64,000 nt of DNA, taken from positions 6,368,360 to 6,432,359 of the forward strand of contig NZ_KI421511.1 in assembly GCF_000473265.1 (NCBI RefSeq), given 5' to 3'. The notes beneath the pieces are model-generated. The model saw only the letters and a program-made list of their open reading frames with translations, had not been told where the DNA came from and did not search any database. Below are positions 52,928 through 61,898 of this stretch, piece by piece. Source of the stretch: Amycolatopsis thermoflava N1165 (GTDB lineage: Bacteria; Actinomycetota; Actinomycetes; Mycobacteriales; Pseudonocardiaceae). The translations under genes and the position numbers were made by a program. Each line of letters starts with the position of its first letter. Position 1 is the first letter of the stretch.

Positions 52928-53412
52928 GGGCGGTCCTGTCCCTGGGGTCGAACCTGGGCGACCGGCTGGCGTACCTGAAGTCGGTGATCGGTTTCTTCGG
53001 GCCCGCGGTGGTCGCGGTGTCCAGTGTGTACGAAACGAAACCGTGGGGCGTCGAGGACCAGCCGGATTTCCTGAATGCGGTGTGCATTGTGGACGATCCC
53101 GCGCGGGACGAGTGGGCGTGGCTGCGGGCTGGCCAGGAGCTGGAACGCCGGGCAGGCCGGGTGCGCGAACTGCGGTGGGGGCCGCGCACGCTGGACGTCG
53201 ACGTGGTGACGGTGGACGGGGTGCGCTCGGACGACCCGGAGCTGCTGCTGCCGCACCCAGGAACGCCCGAGCGCGCGAGCGTGCTGATCCCGTGGCTGGA
53301 AATCGACCCGGCCGCGGTGCTGCCCGGCCACGGCAGTGTCCGCGACCTGCTGGCGGCGCGCCCCGACTCCGACCGCGCTTCGGTGCGCCTGCTGCAGCCC
53401 TTCCCGCGCTGA
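52924..53412 (+). CDS. folK: 6-hydroxymethyl-7,8-dihydropterin pyrophosphokinase
   Basis: It adds pyrophosphate to the pterin before folP acts. The 162-aa protein has VLSLGSNLGDRLAYL at the start, VYETKPWGVEDQPDFLNAV, and the signature RWGPRTLDVDVVTVDG with LPHPGTPERASVLIPWLEI. GTGA overlap with folB. Last gene of the fol operon; in mycobacteria the DUF3180 gene follows directly, but here 1.5 kb of other DNA intervenes. Confidence 0.96.
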   Translation: MRAVLSLGSNLGDRLAYLKSVIGFFGPAVVAVSSVYETKPWGVEDQPDFLNAVCIVDDPARDEWAWLRAGQELERRAGRVRELRWGPRTLDVDVVTVDGVRSDDPELLLPHPGTPERASVLIPWLEIDPAAVLPGHGSVRDLLAARPDSDRASVRLLQPFPR

Positions 53413-53441
53413 GCGATCTTTGAACCAAACCCAAGGTAGCT

Positions 53442-53584
53442 GGGTGGTCATCCCGTCGCCTGACACTGGACGATCACCTTGAGCCAGGGCCGCAACCTCC
53501 GCACCCGCGTGAGTTGACATGCCAACCTTGCGGCCCTGGCTCAAGGTGATATGCACAAACCGGAAGGCGACGGGATGACCACCC
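53442..53584. repeat. Nested double inverted repeat, element 1
   Basis: The outer arms are perfect over 19 bp: GGGTGGTCATCCCGTCGCC (53442-53460) and its complement at 53566-53584. The inner arms are perfect over 23 bp: 53473-53495 (ATCACCTTGAGCCAGGGCC...) and 53528-53550. The loop is 32 nt and the arms are separated by 12 and 15 unpaired nt. No T-run follows, and no frame is plausible. Together with element 2 it accounts for most of the gene-free stretch 53413-53920. Arms this exact imply recent spread or selection for the fold. Confidence 0.93.
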
Positions 53585-53726
53585 GGCGACCACCCACCCG
53601 AGGTGAGACGACGACGGTCCCCTGGTCATCCCGGAGCCTGCCCGTCCGGCGAGGACTATCTTTTGATCTTTAAACCCGCGCCTACGCGCGAAAAGCGCCT
53701 CACGGCGCTCAAACGGTCACCTTCCG

Positions 53727-53852
53727 ACCACCCCCGCCCCCGATGCCTGATTGTGTTTCAGTCGCCGAGCAGCGGCGTCAAGGCGGGAAAGCGTGCCTTG
53801 ACCCCGCTGATCGGCGACTAAAGATCGGCTGTGGATCGGGGGCGGGGGAGGT
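53727..53852. repeat. Nested double inverted repeat, element 2
   Basis: Same design as element 1, different sequence. Outer arms of 18 bp with one mismatch: ACCACCCCCGCCCCCGAT (53727-53744) and 53835-53852. Inner arms of 25 bp with two mismatches: 53760-53784 (AGTCGCCGAGCAGCGG...) and 53795-53819. The loop is 10 nt. Between the two elements (53585-53726) are GATCTTTAAACC, which echoes GATCTTTGAACC at 53415, and small GCGC palindromes, nothing coding. Confidence 0.88.
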
Positions 53853-53920
53853 CTGGTTGGGGTGGCCGGCCTACTTGCGTTGCCGGCTCGCTGTTGCGGG
53901 GCGGGAGGCAACCTCGGCGA

Positions 53921-54850
53921 TCACGCCCGCAAAGCCGCCGTCAGCCACTCCACCGCCGGCACCCGCGTGGGCACCTCCGGCCATCCGTTCATGATCGCCA
54001 TCAGTTGCCAGTACCGTTCGGCCCTGCGGTCGGTCCCGACGGCGATCCGGTCGGCCACCGAGGCGCGGAACGCCGGATCCGCGGGGTCCTGCCCGTCCGG
54101 CGCCCACCCCCGCGCGATGTCGTCGGCCAGCTCGCGCCCCTCCGGTGAATCCGGGGCCAGCCCGGCTTCCAGCGCCTTCTGCGCCCGCTCGCTCCAGCCG
54201 ATCCAGTCCTCCTGCGCAGGCACGGCCGCCTGGCCCGCCCGCAGGTCGTCGGCGTGCCGTTCGCTCATCCGCCGCGTCACCGCGCGGAACTCCGGGTCCT
54301 GGATCAGCTCGGCGAACTCGATCCACGCCTCCAGCTGCTCGGGCGACGGGTCGTCGGGCAGCTCCGGTTTCGCCGAACGCATCCGCTCGTAGAACTCCGC
54401 GTCGACCGGCAGGCCGTCGGTCACCTCCCGCCAGAACTCGTCGACCAGGCGGGCCCGCTCTTCGTCGGACATCGCCGCCAGCCTGTTCATCAGTTTCACT
54501 TCCTCCAGCTCGGATTCGCGTTTCACGACCGCACGCAGAACCGCGCGCCGCAGCCGCAGCCTGCGCATCTGCTCGTCGAGCGCGTCGATGTGCCGCCGGG
54601 CGAGGCGGGGGACGCTCGTCTCCCGCGCGAGCACCGCGGCCACATCCGTCAGCCCGAGGCCGAGTTCGCGCAGCGTCTTGATCAGTTCGAGCCGGGCCAT
54701 CGCCGTCACGTCGTAGAGCCGGTAGCCGGAACCGGTGCGGTCGGCGGGCGGGAGCAGCCCCTCGTCGGAGTAGAACCGGATGGTCTTGACCGGCAACCCG
54801 GTCCGCCGGCTCAGCTCGCCGATCGTGAACGTCCCGTCCGCGCGTCCCAT
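53921..54850 (-). CDS. MerR-family regulator with long effector domain
   Basis: This 309-aa protein has an N-terminal MerR winged helix (FTIGELSRRTGLPVKTIRFYSDEGLL, interrupted by no gaps), dimer helix, then a 190-residue helical domain (WIGWSERAQKALEAGLAPDSPEGRELADDI; MAIMNGWPEVPTRVPAVEWL) like TipAS-type effector domains. ATG 54850 has GGAGG 7 bp upstream. It sits with the nested palindromes between folK and the DUF3180 gene, which are neighbours in mycobacteria, so the whole 1.5 kb looks acquired. Confidence 0.85.
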   Translation of the reverse strand: MGRADGTFTIGELSRRTGLPVKTIRFYSDEGLLPPADRTGSGYRLYDVTAMARLELIKTLRELGLGLTDVAAVLARETSVPRLARRHIDALDEQMRRLRLRRAVLRAVVKRESELEEVKLMNRLAAMSDEERARLVDEFWREVTDGLPVDAEFYERMRSAKPELPDDPSPEQLEAWIEFAELIQDPEFRAVTRRMSERHADDLRAGQAAVPAQEDWIGWSERAQKALEAGLAPDSPEGRELADDIARGWAPDGQDPADPAFRASVADRIAVGTDRRAERYWQLMAIMNGWPEVPTRVPAVEWLTAALRA

Positions 54851-54910
54851 GCTCAACCCTCCAGCCGGTGGAGAGTCAACTGTGCCAGATCACCTGGGTA
54901 CCGTGGCGGT

Positions 54911-55372
54911 ATGCACTTCACCCGGCCCCGAGAGCTGGTGATCGCCGGGCTGGTCGGGCTCGTGGCCGCGTACCTGTTGTTCAGGTTCGCCTACGGGGAC
55001 CTGCCCCGCCTGCCGCGGCCGGTCGGCGTCACGCTGTTCGTGCTCGCGGTGATCGAAGTCGCACTGGCCTTCGTGATGCGGTCGCGGGTCCGGTCCGGCC
55101 GGCTCGTCAACGCGGTCTCGGCGGCGCGCACGGTCGCGCTCGCGAAGGCCTCCTCGTTGCTCGGCGCGATCATGCTCGGCGCGTGGGCCGGGATCGCCGG
55201 CGCGTTGATCCCGCGGGCGTCGGAGCTGGCCGCGGCGTCGAGCGACCTCCGCAGTGTCGCGATCGGAGCGGTGTGCGCGGCCGTGTTGATCGCCGCGGCG
55301 CTCTGGCTCGAGCACTGCTGCCGCACGCCGGAAGACGACGAAAGTGATCCCGATCATCACCCGACCGGTTAA
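54911..55372 (+). CDS. DUF3180 membrane protein (Rv3605c type)
   Basis: This 153-aa protein has four membrane helices (LVIAGLVGLVAAYLLFRFAYG; GVTLFVLAVIEVALAFVMR; a central pair; IGAVCAAVLIAAALWLEH). RTVALAKASSLLGA is a conserved patch. It is always near folK in actinobacteria as I recall; function unknown. Confidence 0.85.
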   Translation: MHFTRPRELVIAGLVGLVAAYLLFRFAYGDLPRLPRPVGVTLFVLAVIEVALAFVMRSRVRSGRLVNAVSAARTVALAKASSLLGAIMLGAWAGIAGALIPRASELAAASSDLRSVAIGAVCAAVLIAAALWLEHCCRTPEDDESDPDHHPTG

Positions 55373-55441
55373 CGCTGAGAACCGACCGCTCGAAGTACCA
55401 ACTAGGTCTCGGACGCATAACTAGCGGGTACGGTGTTGGTC

Positions 55442-57223
55442 ATGACTGGCGAGGGTGACGAGACGCGCGGCCGCGTCGTGGGCAGGCCGTGGTTTCTCAT
55501 CGGCCTGGTCCTCGCGGTCGGCGCCACGATTCCGCTGGTGGTCGCCGACGACATCCGCTACCTGCGGCTGGGGATCGTCGCCGCGTTGTGGGCGGCTCTG
55601 ATCGGCGCGTTCCTCGCCGTGCGCTACCGCCGCCAGGCGACGAACACCGAAGAGGCCGTGGCACAGGCGCAGGAGGTCTACGAGCTGGAGCTCGAACGCG
55701 AGATCGCCGCGCGGCGCGAGTTCGAGCTGGAGGTCGAAGCCGAGACGCGGCAACGGGTCGAGTCCGAGTCCCGCAGCGAACTGGACGCGCTGCGCACGGA
55801 AATCGCTTCCCTGCGGGACAACCTGCAGAGCCTGTTCGGCGGCGAGGTGCTGCTGGAGCGCGTCGCGCTGACCGCGCAGGCGACCCGGATGCGGGCGCTG
55901 CACGAGGAGCAGCGGGTCGTCGAGTCCGGCACGAGCCAGCCGCCGCAGATCACCGCGGCGAAGAAGCGGGAGATCACCGACCGGCCGACCGAGTTCATCG
56001 AGCGGGTGCGGGAGAAGGAGCCGGTGCGCGCAGGCGGCCGCCCGAGCGCGCCGGAGCCGCGGCGGCCCGAGGTGTCGATGGACCTCCCCGTCCGCCGGGT
56101 CGCGAACGCCGAACCCGTCGACCCCGAGCGCACGCGGGTGCAGCCGGCGGCGAAGAAGCCGGAACGCCCGCAGACCCGGCCCGTGGAGCCGAGCCGTCCC
56201 GCGCCGAGCCGCCCTGACCGTGGGCGCCCGACAGCCGCGACGACGCCGGTCAAGCGGGAACCGCAGCGGGTGGAGCAGCCGACGCAGGTCGCCAAGGCCG
56301 TCGATCCGGACTGGACGCCGCGAGCCGAGCGTTCGGCCACCGACCTGTCGGCGGCGTTCCCGACCCGCGTGACGCGGCCCGTGCAGCCGGAGCCGTCGCC
56401 GGTGGTCCCCGAGGACCACCCGGTGGTCAACGAGACGTTGCCGGTCGAGGTCCGGCGGCTGGCGCAGCAGGGCAGGCCGGGTGGCCGTCGGCGTCGCGCG
56501 GAAGAGGACGAGGCCCCCGCCGGCCGCCGTCGCCGCCCCGACGAGGCGCCGCGGGTGCCGGACGCCGACGAGGCGCCGCCCGGGCTGCGTTCGGACGCCG
56601 ATGTGCCGGCGAGCCTGCGGACACCGGAGGCCGACGCGGGCCGTCGAGGCGCGGAGCGCGCTCCCGAGGCCGAGGCACTGCCGCGGCTCTCGGTGGCCGC
56701 GGAGGCGGAGGGCCCGGCACGCCGATCGAGCGCGGGCGCCGCGGTCGCCGGACGCCGCTCCGCGGAGTCGACCGGGTACCGTTCCGCCGCCGCGATCTCA
56801 GGCCGCCGCAGCGCCGAAGCGAGCGGCCACCGGGCGGCCGACGAGACGCCCACGGGCCGGCGCAGCGCTGAAGCGACGGGCCATCGCGCCGCCGACGAGG
56901 TGTCCTCGGGTCGCCGCAGCGCCGAAGCGAGCGGCCACCGCGCGACGGACGAGACGCCCGCGGGCCGCCGCAGCGCTGAAGGAACGGGCCACCGTGCCAC
57001 CGATGAGACGCCCACGGGCCGCCGCCACCGCCCCGACGACGAAGCCGCCACGTGGGCGAGCACCGGCCGCCGGGCGAAGCCCGAGCCGGAAACCCCACGC
57101 GGCCGCCGCGCCGCGGTGGAGGAGGACACCGGTTCCCACTCCGCGGGCCGCTCGGTGAGCGAACTCCTGGCAGCGAACGGCAAAACGGCGACCCCCCGAC
57201 GCCGCCGCCGCGCCGAGGACTGA
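55442..57223 (+). CDS. Membrane protein with coiled coil and C-terminal repeats (Rv3604c type)
   Basis: This 593-aa protein has two N-terminal helices (PWFLIGLVLAVGATIPLVVA; LGIVAALWAALIGAFLAV), a coiled coil at about 60-160 (Glu/Arg-rich heptads, EVEAETRQRVESESRSELDAL), then a long charged Pro/Arg-rich region. Residues about 450-530 hold four to five 18-aa repeats of the type GHRAADETPTGRRSAEAT. The end RSVSELLAANGKTATPRRRRRAED is a conserved-looking tail. It probably faces the cytoplasm as a scaffold. The repeats correspond to 54-bp DNA repeats (about 56800-57020). Confidence 0.75.
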   Translation: MTGEGDETRGRVVGRPWFLIGLVLAVGATIPLVVADDIRYLRLGIVAALWAALIGAFLAVRYRRQATNTEEAVAQAQEVYELELEREIAARREFELEVEAETRQRVESESRSELDALRTEIASLRDNLQSLFGGEVLLERVALTAQATRMRALHEEQRVVESGTSQPPQITAAKKREITDRPTEFIERVREKEPVRAGGRPSAPEPRRPEVSMDLPVRRVANAEPVDPERTRVQPAAKKPERPQTRPVEPSRPAPSRPDRGRPTAATTPVKREPQRVEQPTQVAKAVDPDWTPRAERSATDLSAAFPTRVTRPVQPEPSPVVPEDHPVVNETLPVEVRRLAQQGRPGGRRRRAEEDEAPAGRRRRPDEAPRVPDADEAPPGLRSDADVPASLRTPEADAGRRGAERAPEAEALPRLSVAAEAEGPARRSSAGAAVAGRRSAESTGYRSAAAISGRRSAEASGHRAADETPTGRRSAEATGHRAADEVSSGRRSAEASGHRATDETPAGRRSAEGTGHRATDETPTGRRHRPDDEAATWASTGRRAKPEPETPRGRRAAVEEDTGSHSAGRSVSELLAANGKTATPRRRRRAED

Positions 57224-57269
57224 CCACTTCCGCGGATTGCCCTTGCACCACGGCTGCCGACGACAGTGC

Positions 57270-57740
57270 GCCGCGATTCCGCGGGACGCGGCCGACCTGC
57301 CCCGCGCCGATTCCGCGCGGCGGGATTCTGAACCGTGGCGATTTCCCGGGGGTGCCGACCGGGGCCACCGCGATTCGCGGGGGTGGTGGATCTGAACCGC
57401 GACGATTGCGCGCGGTGGGGATCTGAACCACGGCGGTTTCGTGGGCCGTGGATCTGCGTCACTGTGATCCCGCGGCGGCCGACCTTCCCCGCGACGGTTC
57501 CGTGCGGCGGGGTTCTGAACCGTGGCGATTTCGCGGGGCTGCCGACCTGGGCCACCGCGATTGCGGGCTGCCGATCCAAACCACGGCGATCCCGCGCGGC
57601 TGCCGATCTGCATCGCGGCGATTCCGCGGGGTGGCCAACCGGCACCACGACGATCCCACCGGCGGTGGATCTGACCCAGGACGATCCCGCGCGGCGGCTC
57701 ATCTGAACCACAGCAATTCCGCGGGGGTGGCCACCGTGCA
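57270..57740. repeat. Degenerate ~33-bp tandem repeats, non-coding
   Basis: About 14 imperfect units of the type GCGATTCCGCGCGGCGGCCGATCTGAACCACG (shown here as a loose consensus: GCGATTcCGCG, then GATCTGAACCacG) recur every 31-36 bp. Because units are near 33 bp, long open frames appear on both strands. They have no start context or domain, so I treat the region as non-coding. First half of the 1.1-kb gene-free stretch 57224-58337. Confidence 0.75.
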
Positions 57741-57830
57741 TGACGGCACCGCAGCATTGCCGGAGGCAGTGCGCCGCCGAGCACCGCCGCCCGCGGCGGT
57801 TGCACGCTTCGCCGCACTGCGTCACTGGCC

Positions 57831-58064
57831 GTCGCCGTGCCGCTCTCGCGGCAGCATCGTCGTCGTGCTGCTGTGTGGCTGACCGTCGCCGTGCCGGTCC
57901 CGCGGCAGCATCGTCGTCGTGCTGCTGTGTGGCTGACCGCCGTCGTGCCGGTCCCGCGGCAGCATCATCGCCGTGTCGCTGTGGTGATGGACCGCTGCCG
58001 TGCCGCTCTCGCGGCAGCATCATCGCCGTGCTGGTGTGGTGGCTGACCGCCGCCGTGCTGCTTC
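57831..58064. repeat. 54/55-bp tandem repeats, 4.3 copies
   Basis: Units start at 57831, 57885, 57939, 57994 and 58049 (spacing 54, 54, 55, 55). The core is CGCGGCAGCATCGTCGTCGT, followed by GCTGCTGTGTGGCTGACC. The first two copies are nearly identical and the later ones drift. Between this array and PrsW (58065-58337) I see only GC-rich sequence with no gene. Confidence 0.88.
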
Positions 58065-58337
58065 GGTGATTGCGCCCGCTGCGGCTGTGCCGCTCCACGG
58101 CTGTGCCGCCCGCCGGCCAGTCGCGCCCTGTTCCTTCGTGGCTGCCCCGCTGCCCGCTTCTGCTGAGCCGGGGACACCCCCGAGGTGCCCGGCTCGCCGC
58201 TGCGCGGCCGGGCGACTCGGCGCTACGCGACCGCATCGCACGGCGCCGGCGCTGCGGCTGAGCCCGCTGCACCGGGGGCCCCGAAGCACCGCCCACCCCG
58301 CCCGCCCCCGCAGTCCGTCACCGTAGAGTGCCGGGCT

Positions 58338-59471
58338 GTGACGGCACCCCCTCGCAGGCTCACCGTGCTCCTGCCCGTGCTCGGCCTCGTCATCCTGGCC
58401 GTGTGCGGCCTGACCGTTCTCGGCCTGGTCACCGTGCAGGTCGGGCCCCTCGCGGTGGCCATCGGCGTCGCCGCGGCGCTCGTTCCCGTCGCGGTCGTCG
58501 TGGCGACCATCCTGTGGGTCGACCGCTGGGAACCGGAGCCGGCGAAGTTCCTCCTGGTCGCCTTCTTCTGGGGCGCGTGCCTCGCCGCGATCACCGCCCT
58601 GCTGATCAACAACACCGCCGAAACGGTGGGCGACCTGCTCCTCGGCGAGGGCAGCGGCAGCAAGCTCAGCGCGCTCCTGTCCGCCCCGCTCGTCGAGGAG
58701 GCCGCGAAGGCCTCGTTCGTGCTCGCCGTCCTGCTGCGCCGCGCCGACGAGTTCGACGGGGTCATCGACGGCATCGTCTACGCGGGGTTCACCGCGGCCG
58801 GCTTCGCGTTCACCGAGAACATCTACTACTTCGGCCGCGCCTTCGCCGACTACGGCTTCGGCGACGCCACCAGCACCGGTGTGATCGCCGCGTTCGTGCT
58901 GCGCGGCGTGCTGTCGCCGTTCACGCACCCGCTGTTCGCCGCGATCACCGGCATCGGCCTCGGCTACGCCGCCCGCGCCGACAACCGGGCCGTCAAGATC
59001 CTCGCCCCAATCGGCGCCTACCTGGGCGCCGTCCTGCTGCACGCCCTGTGGAACGGCGCGGCGGTCCTCGGCGGGGCGCAAACGTTCCTCAACGTCTACT
59101 TCCTGATCATGGTCCCGATGTTCATCGCGGTCGTGATGCTCGTCCTCCTGCAACGCCGCCGCGAACAACGCATCGTCACCGCCGCCCTGCCCGCGATGGT
59201 CCAGGCGCGGCTGATCGCCCCGTCGGAGGTCGAGCTGCTGTCCACGCTCGCCGGCCGCCGCGAGTGGCGGCGGCAGGCCAGGCAGCAGTCCGGTCGCGAG
59301 GCCGCGAAAGCCGTGGCGCGCTACCAGGCCAGCGTGACCGAACTCGCGTTCCTGCGCCGCCGCAAGGAGACCCCGGACCACGAGAAGCGCAAGCGGGACG
59401 TGCTGGCCACGCTGCGCGCGGCCCGCGCCGACGCGGTCCGGCTGGCGGGTGAAGGCAGTCATACCGGGTAA
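58338..59471 (+). CDS. PrsW-family intramembrane metalloprotease
   Basis: This 377-aa protein has about eight membrane helices and the PrsW motifs: PLVEEAAKASF (EEAAK) near residue 120, FAFTENIYYF (FxxxE) near 155, FTHPLFAAITG near 195, and LHALWNGA near 235. These give two Glu and two His for the active site. Bacillus PrsW cuts anti-sigma factors; the target here is unknown. The basic C-terminal 110 residues are cytoplasmic. GTG 58338 was chosen; TAGAGT 13 bp upstream hints at a leaderless transcript. Confidence 0.87.
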   Translation: MTAPPRRLTVLLPVLGLVILAVCGLTVLGLVTVQVGPLAVAIGVAAALVPVAVVVATILWVDRWEPEPAKFLLVAFFWGACLAAITALLINNTAETVGDLLLGEGSGSKLSALLSAPLVEEAAKASFVLAVLLRRADEFDGVIDGIVYAGFTAAGFAFTENIYYFGRAFADYGFGDATSTGVIAAFVLRGVLSPFTHPLFAAITGIGLGYAARADNRAVKILAPIGAYLGAVLLHALWNGAAVLGGAQTFLNVYFLIMVPMFIAVVMLVLLQRRREQRIVTAALPAMVQARLIAPSEVELLSTLAGRREWRRQARQQSGREAAKAVARYQASVTELAFLRRRKETPDHEKRKRDVLATLRAARADAVRLAGEGSHTG

Positions 59472-59472
59472 A

Positions 59473-59510
59473 CCGGGTCGGGTGAAGCTGGTCACCCGCC
59501 GCCGACCCGG
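59473..59510 (+). terminator. Hairpin after the PrsW-like gene
   Basis: CCGGGTCGG (59473-59481) pairs with CCGACCCGG (59502-59510), and an inner GGGTG/CACCC stem makes it a long rod. It is followed by GGCGTTTCC, a weak T-run. Confidence 0.55.
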
Positions 59511-59617
59511 GGCGTTTCCGCGAGCTACTCTCGCCCCGTCGTCCGGTACCCGCGAACGGAGCGGGACTGGAACGAGCTGAGGAGTTCTGCTGCCATGAGC
59601 GTCCACAGGGGCACGCC

Positions 59618-60511
59618 GTGAGTCGTCCCGCAAGGCTGGGTGTCGGAGTGATCTCCGCCGGCCGCGTGGGCAGCGTCGTCGGCGCCGCGCTGACCCGGTC
59701 CGGGCACACGGTGGTCGCCGCCTCCGGCATTTCCGCCGCTTCCCAGGCCCGCGCCGAGCGCATGCTGCCGGGTGTCCCGCTCAAACCGCCGGACGAGGTC
59801 GCCGCGGCCGCGGACCTCGTGCTGCTGGCCGTGCCCGACGACGAACTCGCCGGCCTGGTCCGCGGTCTGGCCGCCACCGGTTCCTGGCGCCCCGGCCAGA
59901 TCGTCATCCACACCTCCGGCGCGCACGGCCTCGACGTGCTGGCCCCCGCCGCCGCGGCCGGTGCGCTGCCGCTGGCCCTGCACCCGGTCATGACCTTCAC
60001 CGGCCGCTCCGAGGACCTCGACCGGCTCACCGCCTGCAGCGTCGGCGTCACCGCCGCGGCCGACGACGAGGCCGCGTGGAGCGTCGGCGAGGCGCTGACC
60101 GTCGAGATGGGCGCGGAACCGGTGCGGGTGCCGGAAGCCGCCAGGGCGCTGTACCACGCGGCGCTCGCGCACGGCGCCAACCACCTGATCACGCTCGTCG
60201 ACGACTGCGCGGACCTGTTGCGCGGCGCGGGGATCGGCGACGCGGAGCGCATGCTCGGCCCGTTGCTGTCGGCGGCGCTGGACAATGCGCTGCGGCACGG
60301 TGACCGAGCCCTGACCGGTCCGGTCGCCCGCGGTGACACCGGTACCCTGCGCAAGCACCTGGGCGTGCTCGAAGCCACCGAGCCCGCGATCGTGCCCGCC
60401 TACACCTCGCTCGCCCGGCGCACCGCGCAGCGAGCCGAAGCGGCCGGCCTGCTCGACGCCGGCGCCGCCGCCGAGATCACCGAACTTCTGGAAAGGCCGG
60501 AAAACCCGTGA
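59618..60511 (+). CDS. Rossmann-fold DUF2520 dehydrogenase-like protein, candidate ketopantoate reductase
   Basis: This 297-aa protein has an NAD(P)-binding start [32 protein letters not shown], and [16 protein letters not shown]. The C-terminal DUF2520 helical domain has [32 protein letters not shown] and [17 protein letters not shown] (GPxxRGD). The fold resembles 6PGDH/ketopantoate reductases. A GTG start and 4-bp overlap with panC suggest a role in pantoate supply, but this is inference from position. Confidence 0.82.
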   Translation: MSRPARLGVGVISAGRVGSVVGAALTRSGHTVVAASGISAASQARAERMLPGVPLKPPDEVAAAADLVLLAVPDDELAGLVRGLAATGSWRPGQIVIHTSGAHGLDVLAPAAAAGALPLALHPVMTFTGRSEDLDRLTACSVGVTAAADDEAAWSVGEALTVEMGAEPVRVPEAARALYHAALAHGANHLITLVDDCADLLRGAGIGDAERMLGPLLSAALDNALRHGDRALTGPVARGDTGTLRKHLGVLEATEPAIVPAYTSLARRTAQRAEAAGLLDAGAAAEITELLERPENP

Positions 60512-61392
60512 CCACACCGAAATTCAGCCGCGGGCAGCTGAACACCTACCAGACGCCCGGCGACGTGCACCGGGTCACCGCGGCGCTGCACTCGGTGGGC
60601 CGCAAGGTCGCGCTAGTGCCGACCATGGGCGCGCTGCACGCCGGTCACCGCGAACTGATCCGTCGCGCCAAGCGCCTGCCGAACACCGTCGTCGCCGTGT
60701 CGATCTTCGTGAACCCCCTGCAGTTCGGCGAGGGCGAGGACTTCGACGCCTACCCGCGGCCGCTGGAGCGGGACCTGGAGATCCTCGCCGAGGACGGCGT
60801 GGAGATCGCGTTCGTGCCCAAGGTCGGCGACCTCTACGCAGACGGCCACGCGGTGACCCTGCACCCGGGCCCGCTCGGCGACGAGCTGGAGGGCGCCCAC
60901 CGCCCCGGCCACTTCGCCGGTGTGCTGACAGTGGTGGCGAAGCTGTTCAACATCGTCACGCCGGACTTCGCGTTCTTCGGCGAGAAGGACTACCAGCAGC
61001 TGGTCCTGATCAAGCGGATGGTGCGCGACCTGAACCTCGACGTCCGCGTGATCGGGGTGCCGACGGTGCGGGAATCCGACGGCCTGGCCCTGTCCTCGCG
61101 CAACGTCTACCTCTCGCCGGAACAGCGGGAAGCCGCCGTGGTGCTGTCCGCGGCGCTCGCCGCAGGCGGGCATTCCGGCCCGAACGGCGGGGAAGCGGTC
61201 CTCTCGGCGGCGCGCGCGACGCTGGCCGCCCGCCCGGAGGTCGACGTGGATTACCTCGAATTGCGCGGAACCGATCTCGGTCCCGCACCCGTCGATGGGG
61301 AAGCACGGTTGCTGATCGCCGCCCGGGTCGGGCGGACCCGGCTGATCGACAACGTCCCGGTGGTGCTGGGCGCGTCGGAGGAAGTGAGATAA
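60508..61392 (+). CDS. panC: Pantothenate synthetase
   Basis: It joins pantoate and beta-alanine with ATP. The 294-aa protein has [16 protein letters not shown] (HIGH-like motif) near residue 36, [42 protein letters not shown] (split across the site), and [20 protein letters not shown] (KMSKS-like). GTGA overlap with the DUF2520 gene. It ends 2 bp before panD, so beta-alanine made by PanD is used next door. Confidence 0.96.
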   Translation: MTTPKFSRGQLNTYQTPGDVHRVTAALHSVGRKVALVPTMGALHAGHRELIRRAKRLPNTVVAVSIFVNPLQFGEGEDFDAYPRPLERDLEILAEDGVEIAFVPKVGDLYADGHAVTLHPGPLGDELEGAHRPGHFAGVLTVVAKLFNIVTPDFAFFGEKDYQQLVLIKRMVRDLNLDVRVIGVPTVRESDGLALSSRNVYLSPEQREAAVVLSAALAAGGHSGPNGGEAVLSAARATLAARPEVDVDYLELRGTDLGPAPVDGEARLLIAARVGRTRLIDNVPVVLGASEEVR

Positions 61393-61394
61393 CC

Positions 61395-61892
61395 ATGTAC
61401 CGCACGATGCTGAAGTCGAAGATCCATCGCGCGACGGTCACCCAGGCCAACCTGCACTACGTCGGGTCGGTCACGATCGACGAGACGCTGATGGAGGCGG
61501 CCGACCTGCTGCCGGGCGAGCTGGTGGCCATTGTGGACGTCACGAACGGTGCGCGGCTGGAGACCTACGTGATCCCGGGCGAGCGGGACAGCGGCGTCAT
61601 CGGCATCAACGGCGCCGCCGCGCACCTCGTGCACCCGGGCGACCTGGTCATCCTGATCTCCTACGGTCAGATGGACAACGCCGAGGCGGCCACCTACCAG
61701 CCGCGGATCGTGTTCGTCGACGACGAGAACCGCATCAAGCACGAGGGCAGCGACCCCGGGCACGCGCCCGACGGCTCCGGCCTGGTGAGCGGCAGCATCC
61801 CGATCGCCTCGCCGGACCGGGAGAACCCGTTCCCGGTCGCCGAAACCGTCGACGCCGCACGGCTCGACGCGCTGCTGCACGCCGAGGGCTGA
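61395..61892 (+). CDS. panD: Aspartate 1-decarboxylase proenzyme
   Basis: It makes beta-alanine from aspartate. The self-cleavage site Gly24-Ser25 is in HYVGSVTID, giving a pyruvoyl group on Ser25. The 165-aa length includes a C-terminal tail of about 25 residues beyond the mycobacterial form, with [27 protein letters not shown] lies 13 bp upstream of the ATG. In mycobacteria panD mRNA is a target of the 6C RNA, whose gene is also in this window. Confidence 0.96.
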   Translation: MYRTMLKSKIHRATVTQANLHYVGSVTIDETLMEAADLLPGELVAIVDVTNGARLETYVIPGERDSGVIGINGAAAHLVHPGDLVILISYGQMDNAEAATYQPRIVFVDDENRIKHEGSDPGHAPDGSGLVSGSIPIASPDRENPFPVAETVDAARLDALLHAEG

Positions 61893-61898
61893 ACTCCC

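Noticed and set aside
57831-58064. CRISPR array
   Set aside because: Units are head-to-tail copies without unique spacers, and no cas genes are near.
55678-58296. 872-residue minus-strand frame over the Rv3604c-type gene and repeats
   Set aside because: Open only because the repeat units are near 33 and 54 bp and the plus-strand gene is GC-rich; no ribosome-binding site or domain.
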